A stretch of DNA of 64,000 nt from Liolophura sinensis (GCF_032854445.1 NC_088297.1:15821127-15885126); one strand, 5' to 3'; positions 35,801 to 45,097 are shown, counted from the first letter of the stretch. Notes: generated by a model not told the origin, from the sequence alone. Translations and numbers: made by a program.

Positions 35801-36991
35801 TTGTTGCGGGACGGATTTCCACCGCTCTTTTATCTAATGCTGCTTCACTGAGACGCATTACCGAAGGCAAGTAAGCCGACCCATCCGAGCCATTATACTG
35901 ATACGGGTCAACCAGTCGTTGCACTATCCCCTTCATGCGCACGGCTTGAGTAGATGTGTGTAGAGTTTGTGGTATGTATGTATGCTTGGGGTTTAACGTC
36001 GTACTTCAAAAAATTCAGTCATATGACAACAAGGAGCCATTAGGTGTCTGTACATATACTGTGTCTTCTTGTGGTAGCGCGAGTCCATGGCGCCTAAGTG
36101 CTGCCTCCACCGAAGCGTCATGCTGAACACACCAAACATTACACCTCACCCACCTCACATTATACGGACACCGGGTCAACCAGTCCTGGTTGGCGGTGTC
36201 CTCTCAGTGCCGAGCGCCAAGCGAGGCAGCAATAAATATCATTTTTAAAATCTTTTGGTACGGCCCTAGACTTACAGGCGGACGCTCTGACCGTTAGACC
36301 ACTGAAACAACGAAATGAATCGGTGTTTGAGTAGTGAGACTGAATTAAGTAAGGAAGTTTGTCAAGTATGCCTGGCGAAGATTCCTTACTCAGGGTACTC
36401 GGGTGTCACCAAATCCTCACACATAACCATCGCCGAATAATTAAAGGGGATATACCGAAGATTTTTTGACAAAAATCGTTCAGGACAAATCCAATGGATT
36501 TTCTGCTATTGTTTCAAAATAGTTCAGCTTCGGTACTAAAGCTACTAATATTTATAAAGCGGGTGGCATTATCACTTTTTCAAACTTTTTACTGTATAAA
36601 CATAGCACAAGTACGACTGTGATAATCACTGAAAGGCAATAATTTAAGCTATTCTTGGCAAAAACAGAAAAAATTGATTTAACTGGGACATATAGATTTT
36701 TTTTTCAGAATTATTCGGCATACCCTCTTTAGGCCATCTCTTGTATGCAATGCTAGCCCTCAGATAAAAAAATAATTACGTGTGTATCAAACTTTTTTTT
36801 TATTTCTATTTCAGATTTTGGCCATGGCCGTCCTATCCATAATCATCACGGCTCCTATTGGGGCGGCGGCCATTGCTTTGTCTGCGCCTCGGTTACTTAA
36901 AAAAGTTGAACTTGGAGAAGAAATGGTAAAGATGACATCTGCGGATCGGAATGAGAATATGGACGAAAAAACGGGCTCGCTTGAACCTTGA
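17709..36991 (+). CDS. Gene B: SLC9B/NHA-type cation/proton antiporter with an Asn-Asp ion-site motif
   Basis: Exons: 17709-17728 (predicted), 25211-25614, 26190-26277, 27117-27299, 27714-27889, 28409-28515, 28868-29032, 33420-33528, 34736-34872, 35520-35597, 36815-36991 (TGA). Joined length is 1644 nt, 547 aa, with no stop and AG/GT at all junctions. Seen: CPPHGPVSR, LPGGNFFG, PPLLGMLLVG, RAGLGLDPKAL, SPAVVVP, SLNDVVAISGF, HFPGAGALG, FGLIGNEID, SWLPKATVQAAIGPVALD, ITAPIGAAAIA and a Lys/Glu-rich C-tail. Exon sizes equal those of gene A except the ion-site exon (176 v. 179) and 28868-29032 (165 v. 162). The notable change is Asn for the first Asp of the DD pair. In the wider superfamily Asn-Asp marks electroneutral CPA1/NHE exchangers, so coupling may differ. 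The intron 29033-33419 holds a Tc1/mariner element. Confidence 0.92.
18375..18640 (+). mobile_element. Diverged SINE copy with a tRNA-like head
   Basis: Head CCTAGCGGTTAGCGTGC and GGGTTCAAGCCCACCTGG, then a body that only partly matches family 1. It may be an older copy or a subfamily. It lies in gene B's predicted first intron. Confidence 0.6.
19577..19698. repeat. Tetranucleotide microsatellite (TGTA)n
   Basis: About 30 copies of TGTA with a single TGTG interruption near 19674. It directly abuts the tail of a second-family SINE at 19697. Confidence 0.97.
19697..19925 (-). mobile_element. SINE family 2, 5'-truncated
   Basis: Tail CTTGGGGTTTAATGTCG, then AGTCATATGGCGACGGAGAC; it ends at CTGAGCCCTAAGCGAGGC. 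It begins at the end of the (TGTA)n tract. Confidence 0.8.
20295..20560 (-). repeat. Dispersed repeat family 3, with an internal 48-bp duplication
   Basis: Shares AGAGTAAAACCAGAGCAGCG, GGCCACATGTCAGTTTACTTC and GTTCACGTAAATAT with the copies at 33555, 37890, 58640 and 58910. AGAGTAAAACCAGAGCAGCG occurs twice here, at 20373 and 20421. Confidence 0.7.
21710..21949. mobile_element. MITE family A, about 240 bp
   Basis: Left end TACACTCAAAAATTAATCTG; right end CAGATTAATTTTTTGAGTGTA, its near-perfect inverse. The interior is rich in AACAG and TTCTGTTA and has no reading frame. Confidence 0.85.
22366..22406. repeat. (AAAT)n microsatellite
   Basis: AAATAAATAAATA repeats with one GAT interruption. 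It resembles SINE tails, but no SINE body is attached. Confidence 0.85.
22474..22724. mobile_element. MITE family A, about 250 bp
   Basis: TACACTAAAAAAATAATCTG on the left and CAGGTTAATTTTTTTGTGTA on the right. The interior matches 21710-21949 (TTGTCTGGGTGATGCTAGAA). Confidence 0.85.
24520..24640 (-). mobile_element. Degraded SINE family 1 fragment
   Basis: TACTCAAGAATACTTCACTT is followed directly by head sequence (GGTGAGGGTCTCCTGAGCC); the body is deleted. Confidence 0.6.
26690..26890 (-). mobile_element. SINE family 1 copy in a gene B intron
   Basis: GGTGTTTTACGGCGTACTC, GCATTATGGTGGGAGGAAAC, then a shortened body and a degraded head. It lies between gene B exons 26277 and 27117. Confidence 0.8.
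27714..27889 (+). CDS. Gene B exon carrying Asn-Asp at the ion-binding site
   Basis: It encodes FVMSAVSPAVVVP, then GEGIPTLLIAGASLNDVVAISGF and GIAFSK. The frame is fixed on both sides (GG|G into the exon, G|CT out of it), so the Asn codon (AAT) is not a frame artefact. Surrounding family residues are intact, so this is a specific substitution and not general decay. Confidence 0.92.
29540..29978 (+). mobile_element. MITE family A copy interrupted by a SINE
   Basis: The left end is ACACTAAAAAAATAATCTG and the right end TTAACAGATTATTTTTTGAA. Between about 29655 and 29857 a 5'-truncated family 1 SINE with a long (AAAT)n tail breaks the element. Confidence 0.78.
29655..29857 (+). mobile_element. 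SINE family 1 nested in a MITE
   Basis: From AAGTCCAGCTCATCCTGCC to the tail GTACGGCGTAAAACACC and nine or so AAAT units. The sequence on both sides belongs to the MITE. Confidence 0.85.
31085..31255 (-). mobile_element. SINE family 1, 3' two-thirds, in a gene B intron
   Basis: The (TTTA)n tail, GATTGGTGTTTTACGCCG and the body up to GTACGGCCGGAGAGG. The tRNA-like head is absent. It lies upstream of the Tc1/mariner element in the same intron. Confidence 0.87.
31417..33044 (+). mobile_element. Tc1/mariner-type DNA transposon, about 1.63 kb, inside a gene B intron
   Basis: Terminal inverted repeats: the left end reads CACTGTTGCCCAAAATGATG, and the right end is its inverse with one change over the first 20 bases. 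TA precedes the left end and CA follows the right end, so one copy of the expected TA target duplication has probably mutated. The interior is one decayed transposase in the same orientation as gene B. It lies in the intron 29033-33419. Confidence 0.9.
31715..32733 (+). pseudogene. Broken Tc1/mariner transposase (DD34E type with catalytic Glu changed to Lys)
   Basis: The frame starts at ATG 31715 (MPAPTPLAIRRRVVALR) and hits a stop after REGF near 31778, in the N-terminal helix-turn-helix region (IATFAGISQSAVSRIL follows). It reopens to 32332, then shifts frame near 32330-32345 and runs to a TAG at 32731-32733. Visible motifs: GRPRSTTRR, the first catalytic Asp in FTDESRY, MVWGGI, the second Asp in QDDNARPHRA, and SPDMNPIKHAWD, where family members have Glu in place of that Lys. 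The spacing from second Asp to the Lys position is 34 residues, the DD34E signature. Nonsense, frameshift and active-site loss make it inactive. Confidence 0.88.
33555..33740 (-). repeat. Dispersed repeat family 3 in a gene B intron
   Basis: GAATAAGACCAGAGCAGCG, GGCCTCATGTCAGTTTACCTC and GTTGATGTAAATGC. It begins about 27 nt after the exon end at 33528. Confidence 0.7.
33905..34075 (-). mobile_element. SINE family 1, 3' two-thirds, in a gene B intron
   Basis: Closely matches the copy at 31085 and stops at the same body position (TTACGGCCGGAGAGGCCG). The shared endpoint suggests a headless subfamily. Confidence 0.87.
34892..35135 (+). mobile_element. SINE family 1 copy 20 nt after a gene B exon
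   Basis: The head GGGGGGCTCCGTTGCCGAGA starts about 20 nt after the exon end at 34872. The body is complete and the tail degraded (GCGCAAAACACCAGTCC). Confidence 0.86.
35733..35950 (-). mobile_element. SINE family 2, 5'-truncated, in a gene B intron
   Basis: GCTTGGGGTTTAACGTCG to GCACTATCCCCTTCATGCGC. A second copy starts only about 30 nt away. Confidence 0.83.
35983..36308 (-). mobile_element. SINE family 2, near full-length, in a gene B intron
   Basis: The tail GCTTGGGGTTTAACGTCG through a variant body to the head GCTCTGACCGTTAGACCACTG. It is head-to-tail with the copy at 35733. Confidence 0.83.
36815..36991 (+). CDS. Gene B terminal exon
   Basis: The acceptor is TATTTCAG. It opens ILAMAVLSIIITAPIG, the last membrane helix, passes APRLLKKVE with no intron, and ends in a charged tail, TGSLEP then TGA at 36989-36991. 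A possible ATTAAA signal lies at 37643 and an AATAAA at 37799, both rather distant. Confidence 0.9.
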   Translation: MLAMAVLSIIITAPIGAAAIALSAPRLLKKVELGEEMVKMTSADRNENMDEKTGSLEP

Positions 36992-38689
36992 ATTTCTGCC
37001 TATAGGCTCATCACAAAAAATACATTTACATGACTTGTAAATCATGCCAGCTCATTTGATGGAACCAGATATAGCCGTTTGTTGCCACGATTTCTGAGTT
37101 TATTTATACAAGTGTGTGCGTTTAATGTTATTGGGATACTTCCATGCGAACTGGGCTTCAAATACACGATCAAGCAGAAACTGGTCTGAATAGGTTTGTT
37201 ATGTATATGACATTATATTTTGCTTACTGTATGCTCCATTGTCCTAGCCTGACAATCAGCCTATTCGGTTCAATGGCATATAGACTTTGACAGAATCGTC
37301 CAGTGTTTGAGGTGGTAGATTTTGACGCAACCGTAAAATATCGGAAATGGTACGCAACCAAGTGTGTAGAGGGTGTATTTTTACGAAAGTTTTCTGTAAC
37401 ATCACAAGTCGCTCAATAGATTTCTGGTATTCCATATAGACGATTAATATGTATTAGTTGTTCTGGTTCTCGCATCTCGCGAGATTTGACGAAGGTTATT
37501 CAGAGTCATTTTAATCTACACTATACTCAAGGAGACGATGCAGATGCCAAAGTGTTTTTATACCCAGGGAACCATTATTTCCATTACGTTTCAAATGCTG
37601 TACACTTTTGCCAGAGTTCTTCTATCACTGTGTGGAGTGAACATTAAAGGGGTAGGAATCATATCATAGTTTTAATCAATCCAACTGTTTGCCCTGAAAA
37701 CGGCCAGCCATGTTCTCATGTTCAACTCCACATCTAAAGGATTCAAAAAATGCTTTTATTTGTTAATATGGAGTTTAGCATATGGCCAAACTAGTCTAAT
37801 AAATTGCAATTAACATCGCTGCGCTTCTTTTTACCTAACTCCGCTTAAGCCACGGTGGTAGGGGGGTGTGTAAGTCGTTACTGTTTATGTATTTTCATGA
37901 ACAGTCAGAATAGAACTCTGACCGAGGTAACCTAACAATGGACTGTATTTCAACACTTGCGTGCGACCATTTGCCAGCTATCACACTGTCGTCGCTGCTC
38001 AGGTTTTAATCTCTGTGTTGTACGTCTTTAATTATATTATATAAAAATACCAAAAAAAAACATGATTCTCAGCTTTGTTCTTGGGGCGTAAAAGTGGCTT
38101 CAACCTACAGTTGTCTAAGGTGCTGACGGCATCCTTGATAGCTGTCAAAACAACTTGATGGAAGAGTCCGAATAGGGCACACTATGCTGGCCCCGCATTC
38201 CCAGTATGCTTATTGATGACGTCATTTTCGAAATTTCCCACCATTGACGGAAACTATGCGTAAAATTGAGACTTTATTCAGAAATATTTTTTTTTTGTTT
38301 TGTAAAAAAAGTTCCTTCACATTTCTTAAAACCGTGGTTTAAAACTCTTGGTTTTATAAAACCTTTTTATATACCCTTTAAGAGGCTATACCGAAAATTT
38401 TGGGCAAAATAATTCATCAGAGCAAATCTAATCGATTGTTTATTATTATTTTCGAATAGCCCAAAGAATTACCTTTCAAAAGTCTCGTCTTTTTAAAATA
38501 TTTCTAAAACGGGTATGATCATTTTTCAATGTTTAGAATAAATTTAACAGTATGAATAGTGCAGGCAAAACCCTTGTGTTTACTGAATGCCAATAATTTG
38601 AGCTGTTTTTTGGTAAAAACAGACAATATGTTTTGATTCTTTACATAATCGTTTTATTCATTGCCTCGAGGCGGATAATAACACTAAAA
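36992..38689. other. Region downstream of gene B
   Basis: Candidate 3' UTR, then AT-rich sequence with one family 3 repeat. No further gene recognised. Confidence 0.5.
37890..38045 (+). repeat. Dispersed repeat family 3 downstream of gene B
   Basis: Forward copy: CAGTCAGAATAGAACTCTG, GCCAGCTATCACACTGTCG, CTCTGTGTTGTACGTC. Confidence 0.68.
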
Positions 38690-38863
38690 TAAGTGCTTCA
38701 TTTTAAACACATTTGTATTACAGTTTAGAAACGCGTTCTGTTACTATATTTAATAAACATGTGAAATGTTTAAGTGTTAATGTGGTGAATATTTTCAATA
38801 AACACAAGCAGTCCAGTAAACATTATTTTGTGTTTATATTAAGTGTAAAAGGCTATAAACCTG

Positions 38864-38955
38864 TAAAAGTGTTTACTATAGTAAACATGTGACGTGAAAA
38901 TATCACATATTTACTTTATAAGTATGTCACATGTTTACTATTGTAAACACTTTTA
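38864..38955. repeat. Near-perfect 30-bp inverted repeat (hairpin)
   Basis: Arms 38864-38893 and 38926-38955 pair with one mismatch, around a 32-nt AT-rich loop. Each arm contains the smaller palindrome GTTTACTATAGTAAAC or a variant of it. The flanks (GTGTTTATATTAAGTG, ACATGTAAACATGG) reuse the same TAAACA words, so this may be part of a larger foldback element, 38690-38990. Confidence 0.85.
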
Positions 38956-39211
38956 TATGGAACGTTTACATGTAAACATGGAACAGCTGTTGCATTAGCA
39001 GAAAATGTGTTCAGATATGAAAGACTTAGGGTGAATAGCTGCGAGAGTAAGTCTGGCTCAATATTACCTTGTTCGTGAATAATGAAGACAGCACGGTTGT
39101 AATTTACACGAAAGTATAACCATTTCTAATCACGCGTTTGCGTTGCTAGGCTAGACTACTAGGTCACTCTCTCCACAATCAAAGGTATTTTCCCCCTAAT
39201 AAGCAGGTTCT

Positions 39212-39478
39212 TACATTGAGAGAAATGTTTGAGTTAACTGACTCTAAAGTCTGCGTAATTCAATGGAGCTGATTTGACTCAGAAAACTGAGTCATATCAC
39301 ATGATCAGCTGAGACTCATCTGGTTATATTTTTGACTCATTTGGTTGGTCGGAAAACTCACAAGAGTCGTCGATGACTCAGCTAACTTGGTTTTACGACT
39401 CAGTGTTCTGAGTCGAATTAGCTCCATTGAAGTACTCAGATTTTTGAGTCAGTTAACCCAAACTTTTCTCTCAGTGTA
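39212..39478. mobile_element. Foldback MITE, 267 bp, with long arms and five AP-1-type sites
   Basis: The left arm 39212-39294 and the right arm, the inverse of about 39395-39478, match over some 80 nt with about a dozen differences (TACA(T/C)TGAGAGAAA, GTTAACTGACTC, TTCAATGGAGCT). Exact TGACTCA or its complement occurs at 39275, 39288, 39333, 39374 and 39445. Confidence 0.85.
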
Positions 39479-40574
39479 TCAGCTGTTTCAATTTTATAAA
39501 AACAAATTAAAGACTCACTACTCCCACAACAACGCTTCCAAAATCGGCAGAGATTTCAAAATGGTGGATTTCGAATTTCTTATGCTGACGTTGCGCTAAA
39601 TACCACACATGGACTGTCACATGATTGTCTTTATCAGTGACGAACAATGAAATAATATTATGTCAGAATTACTTCAGGACATTGACTGCTTATATAAATA
39701 GATCTGTAGGCTTATACAGAAAGCTAAACTGCGAGGAGTGTTAAGATCTATCCAATCAGATGTTATTGTTTATTTTTTAAAATCAGAGAAATCAGTTGAC
39801 AAAATATTTGATAATACTTGACACTTTGGTCGACAGTAAATGAGCTCCTACAGATGACTTGAGATTACATGCACTGTGCCGTGGAGAAGTTGCTTACTTC
39901 TCATCTGATATCACGTTGTCAACGTGCCACCCAGATTGGCTAATTTTGCTGCAGAAAAATGCTGCAGGACTCTTTGTTCAAATTGCTGAGGTGTTTCCAT
40001 CAACTTCAGGCTGATAAATTTGGTATGGGAAACACGAGACACACATCTTGTTTCCATACTGTATATTTTAAAATTTTAGATGGTCTCACCGTTATCCTTT
40101 CCTCGTCACTGAGCAGTCCCTGCATAAAACGTTAAACACCAACCGATATTCTTGTGTTACCGCACTTAATCGATAAAAAATATTACTGACTAAACAAAAC
40201 ATATCCCGAAAAGGGTCAGTTGTCTGGTAGAGAACGCGTCTATTTTTGTTTTAGCGCCTGCGCACTACGGGCGTAAACGACACGCAAGACTATAAGACCT
40301 AGAGTCTCCTCTCAAGTCTATAAAGTAAGTCACCGTCTAGTGTCATAAACGACATACAATGATTGTCTTAAAGGAAAGAGAATTTATCAAACAAAAATAT
40401 CAGTTCATGACTTTGCTATAATTGCATGGCGGTTTTCAACCTGTAATTCAGTTGAGGTCAAGCGGTCAGCAGGCGCATGTATATGGTCAAACTAGTTTCT
40501 CGGCCGCTTCAGTCATGTCCCCAATGATCTCGGACAACTTGTACTCAATGACATTAGCACCACAGCTATATATG

Positions 40575-40955
40575 TCTACTGAGCATTTTGTTATTATAAC
40601 ATAATATTGTACTATATTTAACATAATATCTTGTTACTTTAATATGGACCTGCAATGTTTATGTTGAATAAATAGAATGTGTGAGTATAGCGTACAGCAC
40701 CAATCAAATAAATTTATTTATTTGATTGTTGTTTTACGACATACTCAAGAATATTTCACTTATATGACGGCAGCCAGCATTATGGTGTGAGGAAACCGGG
40801 CAGAGCCTGGGAGCAACCCACCAATCAAATAAATAAATAAATAATTACAATATATGTGTTATATGTAACAGAATAATCTGTTGCAATAGCAGAATACATT
40901 CTTACGTCACTCAAACAACAAACTTTGTTAAATTTAACAGGTAATCTTTTGAGAG
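40575..40955. mobile_element. MITE family A remnant carrying SINE tail pieces
   Basis: Outer parts match MITE family A: TTATTATAACATAATATTG on the left, AATTTAACAGGTAATCTTTTG on the right. The middle, about 40683-40845, holds a family 1 SINE fragment in reverse, flanked on both sides by forward SINE tails (CACCAATCAAATAAA). Confidence 0.68.
40683..40845 (-). mobile_element. SINE family 1 tail fragments in inverted arrangement
   Basis: A forward tail (AGCGTACAGCACCAATC) meets a reverse copy (TTTATTTATTTGATTGTTG), which ends in another forward tail (CCACCAATCAAATAAATAAA). The junctions could form a small hairpin. Confidence 0.75.
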
Positions 40956-41174
40956 TTCAAGTCCGATTCTGCGCAATTTGTTTTCGTTTTACGAATGAGT
41001 AAGAGCCTACCCAAGCTCTCTGGGCGCTGGTTGAAAGAGCCGAATTGGGAAATGTCCCATAGAATAGAGTTTTTGAATACTGAATGAAAAAATTGTCGAC
41101 CAGAATGTTCCAGTTATGTAAGGTTTATGTTAATCAAAATGTTCACTTATTTCATTAGCGCTTAACACGATTGT

Positions 41175-41410
41175 GAATTTTGCGCCTCTATGCGTCGATG
41201 GCCACGATTTATGGCGGAGGAAATCAAAGTAAGTTGGCATTCAGCATGAAGGGGATAGTGCAACGACTGGTTGGCATGTATCAGTATAATGGCTCAGGTG
41301 GGGCGGCTTACTTGCCTTCGGTAGGACGTCTCAGTGAAGCAGCACTAGATGAAAGAGCGGTGGAAATCCGTCCTGCAACATGGAGGCACATCACATGCGC
41401 TCTAAGGATT
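41175..41410 (+). mobile_element. SINE family 2, internal fragment
   Basis: Body only, from GGCATTCAGCATGAAGGGG to GAAATCCGTCCTGCAACATG. It lies about 100 bp before the G-rich minisatellite. Confidence 0.78.
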
Positions 41411-41514
41411 CGTATCTTGATCTCCGCTGTATAACTACATGTGAAATACAAGATATTGACACATCTAATTGGTGCCGCACCCAATATTTATTTAATTCTA
41501 TAATTTTTTGGATA

Positions 41515-42655
41515 AGGGGAAACAAGAATTTTGGTGGGAGAGGGGGAGGCCAGCATTTTGATAGGAGAAGGGGAGGCCAGCATTTTGATGGGAGGTGGGA
41601 GAACGGGGGGCTACCATTTTGGTGGGAGGTGGAAGAAGGGGAGGCTAGCATTTTGATGGGAGGTGGGAGAAGGGGAGGCTAGCATTTTGGTGGGAGAAGG
41701 GGAGGCCAGCATTTTGGTGAGAGATGGGAGAAGAGGAGGCTAGCATTTTGATGGGAGAAGGAGAGGCTAACATTTTGGTGGGAGAGAGGGAGCCGAGCAT
41801 TTTGGTGGGAGAAGGGGAGGCCAGCAATTTGGTTGGAGTAGGGGAGGCCAGTATTCTGATGGGAGGTGGGTGAAGGGGAGGCTAGCATTTTGGTGGGAGA
41901 AGGGGAGGCTTGCATTTTGATGGGAGAAGGGGAGGCCAGCATTTTCCTGGGAGAAGGGGAGGCCAGTATTTTGATGTAAAGTGGGAGAAGGGGAGGCTAG
42001 CATTTTGGTGGGAGAAGGGGGGGCCAGCATTTTGATGGGAGGAGGCCAGTATTTTGGTGGGAGGTGGGAGAAGGGGAGGCTAGCATTTTGGTGGGAGGTA
42101 GAAGAAGGGGAGGCTAGCATTTTGGTGGGAGAAGGGGAAGCCAGCATTTTGGTGGGAGGTGGGAGAAGGGGAGGCTAGCATTTTGGTGGGAGAAGGGGAG
42201 GCTAGCATCTCGGTAGGAGAAGGGGAGGCCAGCATTTTGGAGGGAGGTGGGAGAAGGGGAGGCTAGCATTTTGGTGGGAGAAGGGGAGGCTAGCATCTCG
42301 GTAGGAGAAGGGGAGGCCAGCATTTTGGTGGGAGAAGGGGAGGCTAGCATCTCGGTAGGAGAAGGGGAGGCCAGCATTTTGGAGGGAGGTGGGAGAAGGG
42401 GAGGCTAGCATTTTGGTGGGAGAAGGGGAGGCTAGTATTTTGGTGGGAGAAGGGGAGGCCAGCATTTTGGTGGGAGGTGGGAGAAGGGGAGGCTAGCATT
42501 TTGGTGGGAGGTGGAAGAAGGGGAGGCCAGCATTTTGGTGGGAGGTGGGAGAAGGGGAGGCTAGCATTTTGGTGCGAGGTGGAAGAAGGGGAGGCTAGCA
42601 TTTTGGTGGGAGAATGGAAGGCCAGCATTTTAGTGGGAGAAGGAGAGGCCAGTGT
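41515..42655. repeat. G-rich minisatellite, unit about 28 bp, 1.1 kb long
   Basis: Roughly 40 tandem units built from GGGGAGG(C/T)(C/T)AGCATTTT and GGTGGGAGAA, with a longer variant that inserts GGTGGGAGAA again (GGGAGGTGGGAGAAGG). Higher-order blocks occur; the motif with CATCTCGGTAGG appears three times. Runs of GGG and GGGG are frequent on the plus strand. The unit resembles the first SINE family read backwards, GCCAGCATTATGGTGGGAGG. Confidence 0.95.
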
Positions 42656-42659
42656 GAGT

Positions 42660-44558
42660 TGAAATTAAAGTCTCTCACCCATTAATAATTCTCTTAAATA
42701 ACAGCGGTGACTCTTTGTCTTGGGGAGCGGTAGCTCGATTTGAACTTGTGACTTCGTTTATTAAAGATTATAGCGCAGTTCAGCGAGAGCAGAAATCAAA
42801 AGTTCAAAGTTCTATGAAACAATCTATGATATTCGGTAGCATGAACATTGTGTAGAAGCGTAGAAGTATCAAATGTGATATTGTGTTCGATAATTCGTCG
42901 ACATACATTTAAGTCGATAGGCTTTTTGAATATTTTATCCGTCATGCCATGAAGGTATTTTCTTCCAAATGCACCTCAAAACTGCCATCATCTATGATAA
43001 ATGTAATGGTTATTTTTGTCTCAGCCAACAATAAACTGAAGTGTGTTAGATTGTCACGTACACCAGCCCTACCCTACCAAAGGACACTTAAACTGTATCA
43101 GTAGGTCAGCGAGTTACTACACCATTGTTAGAAATGAGAACCCAGCATTTTATAGGTAATTTAGGAAGTTAATACCGTAAAACATGAAAAAGTACGCTTA
43201 GATGCAAGCCAAGTTTCCAATAATATTTGACACATTTTAGATGTTGAAGCTTTATAAATGTATGCAAATTGGAGGTGGATAAAACCCTTAAAGGGTATCG
43301 TCTTGGACAATTAATCGGAAAGAAAACGGACTTTTCTATGACACCACATATTTATAAGAAGAAAGCTACCAACATGGGCTGTGTTTTGTGACGTCAAGAG
43401 ACGTTTCTAAGTGGGGGTTTGCCCTAAGAATGAACAAAACCGCTGTCACCTGGAGCTCGTGATTCAAAGCACGTGACGTCAGTTGCTATTATCATGGTAA
43501 CATTTGGCATCTACTAATGACATCAATCGCTTTTAGCACGGCAAAATGCGTCTAAAATGGCTTAAAATATCTTAAAATCGTTGATATTCCATTACATTGA
43601 AGGATTGTCTGTCTTAATTATATATAATTAAAATATATTTTTAGAAATGTCAGTTCTCATCTTTAAATCTTTTTACTGTGTGGTGACGCAAACGGGGCAC
43701 ATAGTGTGATCGACGTGTATGACTTGGAATGTTCAAATAAAGGCTTCCAGTGCAGTATATATGTACTAAAATGTACCATTTATAAATAGAAGTAACAGTA
43801 GATCTTATTGCAACGAAAACCTTTGTCACAAGCGTTATAATTGTTCTATATTTGAACGATCATGTCCCCAAGAAATCGCAATTATCGTTCTCCGAATGAC
43901 AAGTTAAAGAAGTTTTATTCAACGAGTAACAATTACCGCCTTCGGTTTCGCTGTTCAAGCCACATGCAGATGGTCATCCAGTTTCGAACGTCTTTTATCC
44001 CCACTGTCGGGAAAGTTCAAGCTAGAACATAATCGTGTCTAGGCCGTCTGTGTAGTGAGAAAATACAACCTTCTGCTGGGTGATAAGCTAGCTTGGAAAC
44101 AGAGACCTATCTAGCTTACAAAATTGTTTGACAAGAATTATAGGTTTTAGAAAATATGAAATTGGAAAGAGTTTTCTAAATATTGAAATATACCTATATT
44201 AATAACACTTAATAGCACTTCACTTACGTAAGTCTAAAAACATGCATATTTTCTCGTTGTTAAGACAAGGTTGATGCTTTGATGGTTGCTGATAGCGGTC
44301 TGAGACGTTCACTGCAAATAACAGATTATTCAATGAACTGAAATCAATGTGTCATGTGACAGAAATGTCGCCTTTACAAATCCCCTGTATAGAGTTTACT
44401 AATTTTAATTAGCCTAAAAAGTTTTAGGAAAAAACGTGATCAATTATTGACACTTTTAAAAACCGAATAATATCTGTATATTCCTTTACAGCTGTCAAAC
44501 TAAGCTATGTCGATTCGCAATATTTGTGTAGTTTTACATTAAGTTCTGTTAGATCTCG
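42660..44558. other. Gene-free stretch between minisatellite and MULE
   Basis: AT-rich, no open frame of note, no recognised repeat. Nothing to report. Confidence 0.5.
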
Positions 44559-45097
44559 GGTCAACCGACCCAACAGCCAACTCTCCCAAGATAACTGGTC
44601 CAGTGGTATAATAAAGCGGTCCAGTTGTTCAAGTCATCTGGTTTTACACAGTGAGCCGTCTTTACAGAATGACATGTACCTAAGTTAACTATTTATGGGT
44701 GATTTTTACGATTCGCACAATTTTCTGTACTTTTTAAGATATCTTAAAGTTCTGTCATGATTGTTGACAAGCGAATGTTTACCTCACATCGAAGTGATTA
44801 GTCTAAAACTTAATATAACGTCTCCATATGTTATGATTTCACCCCTGAACGTTTTTTGTGGTTAATGTCTGAACCATACTGTTTTAACATCTCCTTGCGT
44901 TTCCACAGAGAAAATGTATGTATTTTTCACGGTTTTGAAGTGCAACGACATCAACAAGAAAATATCTGCCCGGGTTGTGTGAAAATCTTGACCTGGTGGT
45001 TAAACTGCCGTTTGCTGTTAATATCTGGAATACCAATTAAGTCTTCAGATATTAATAAAAGTAAATGTTGAAAATCTGTAAAATTGAATTCGTAACC
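44559..45097 (+). repeat. Left terminal inverted repeat of the MULE
   Basis: Pairs with 47660-48244 in inverted orientation. The outermost bases form a small palindrome, GGTCAACCGACC. Confidence 0.75.

Noticed and set aside
41391-42662. Many overlapping frames with a repetitive Pro/Ser or Gly/Glu product, possibly a silk- or shell-matrix-like protein
   Set aside because: The frames are open only because the minisatellite unit lacks stops; there is no signal peptide, start context or splice signal, and the unit resembles a SINE fragment.
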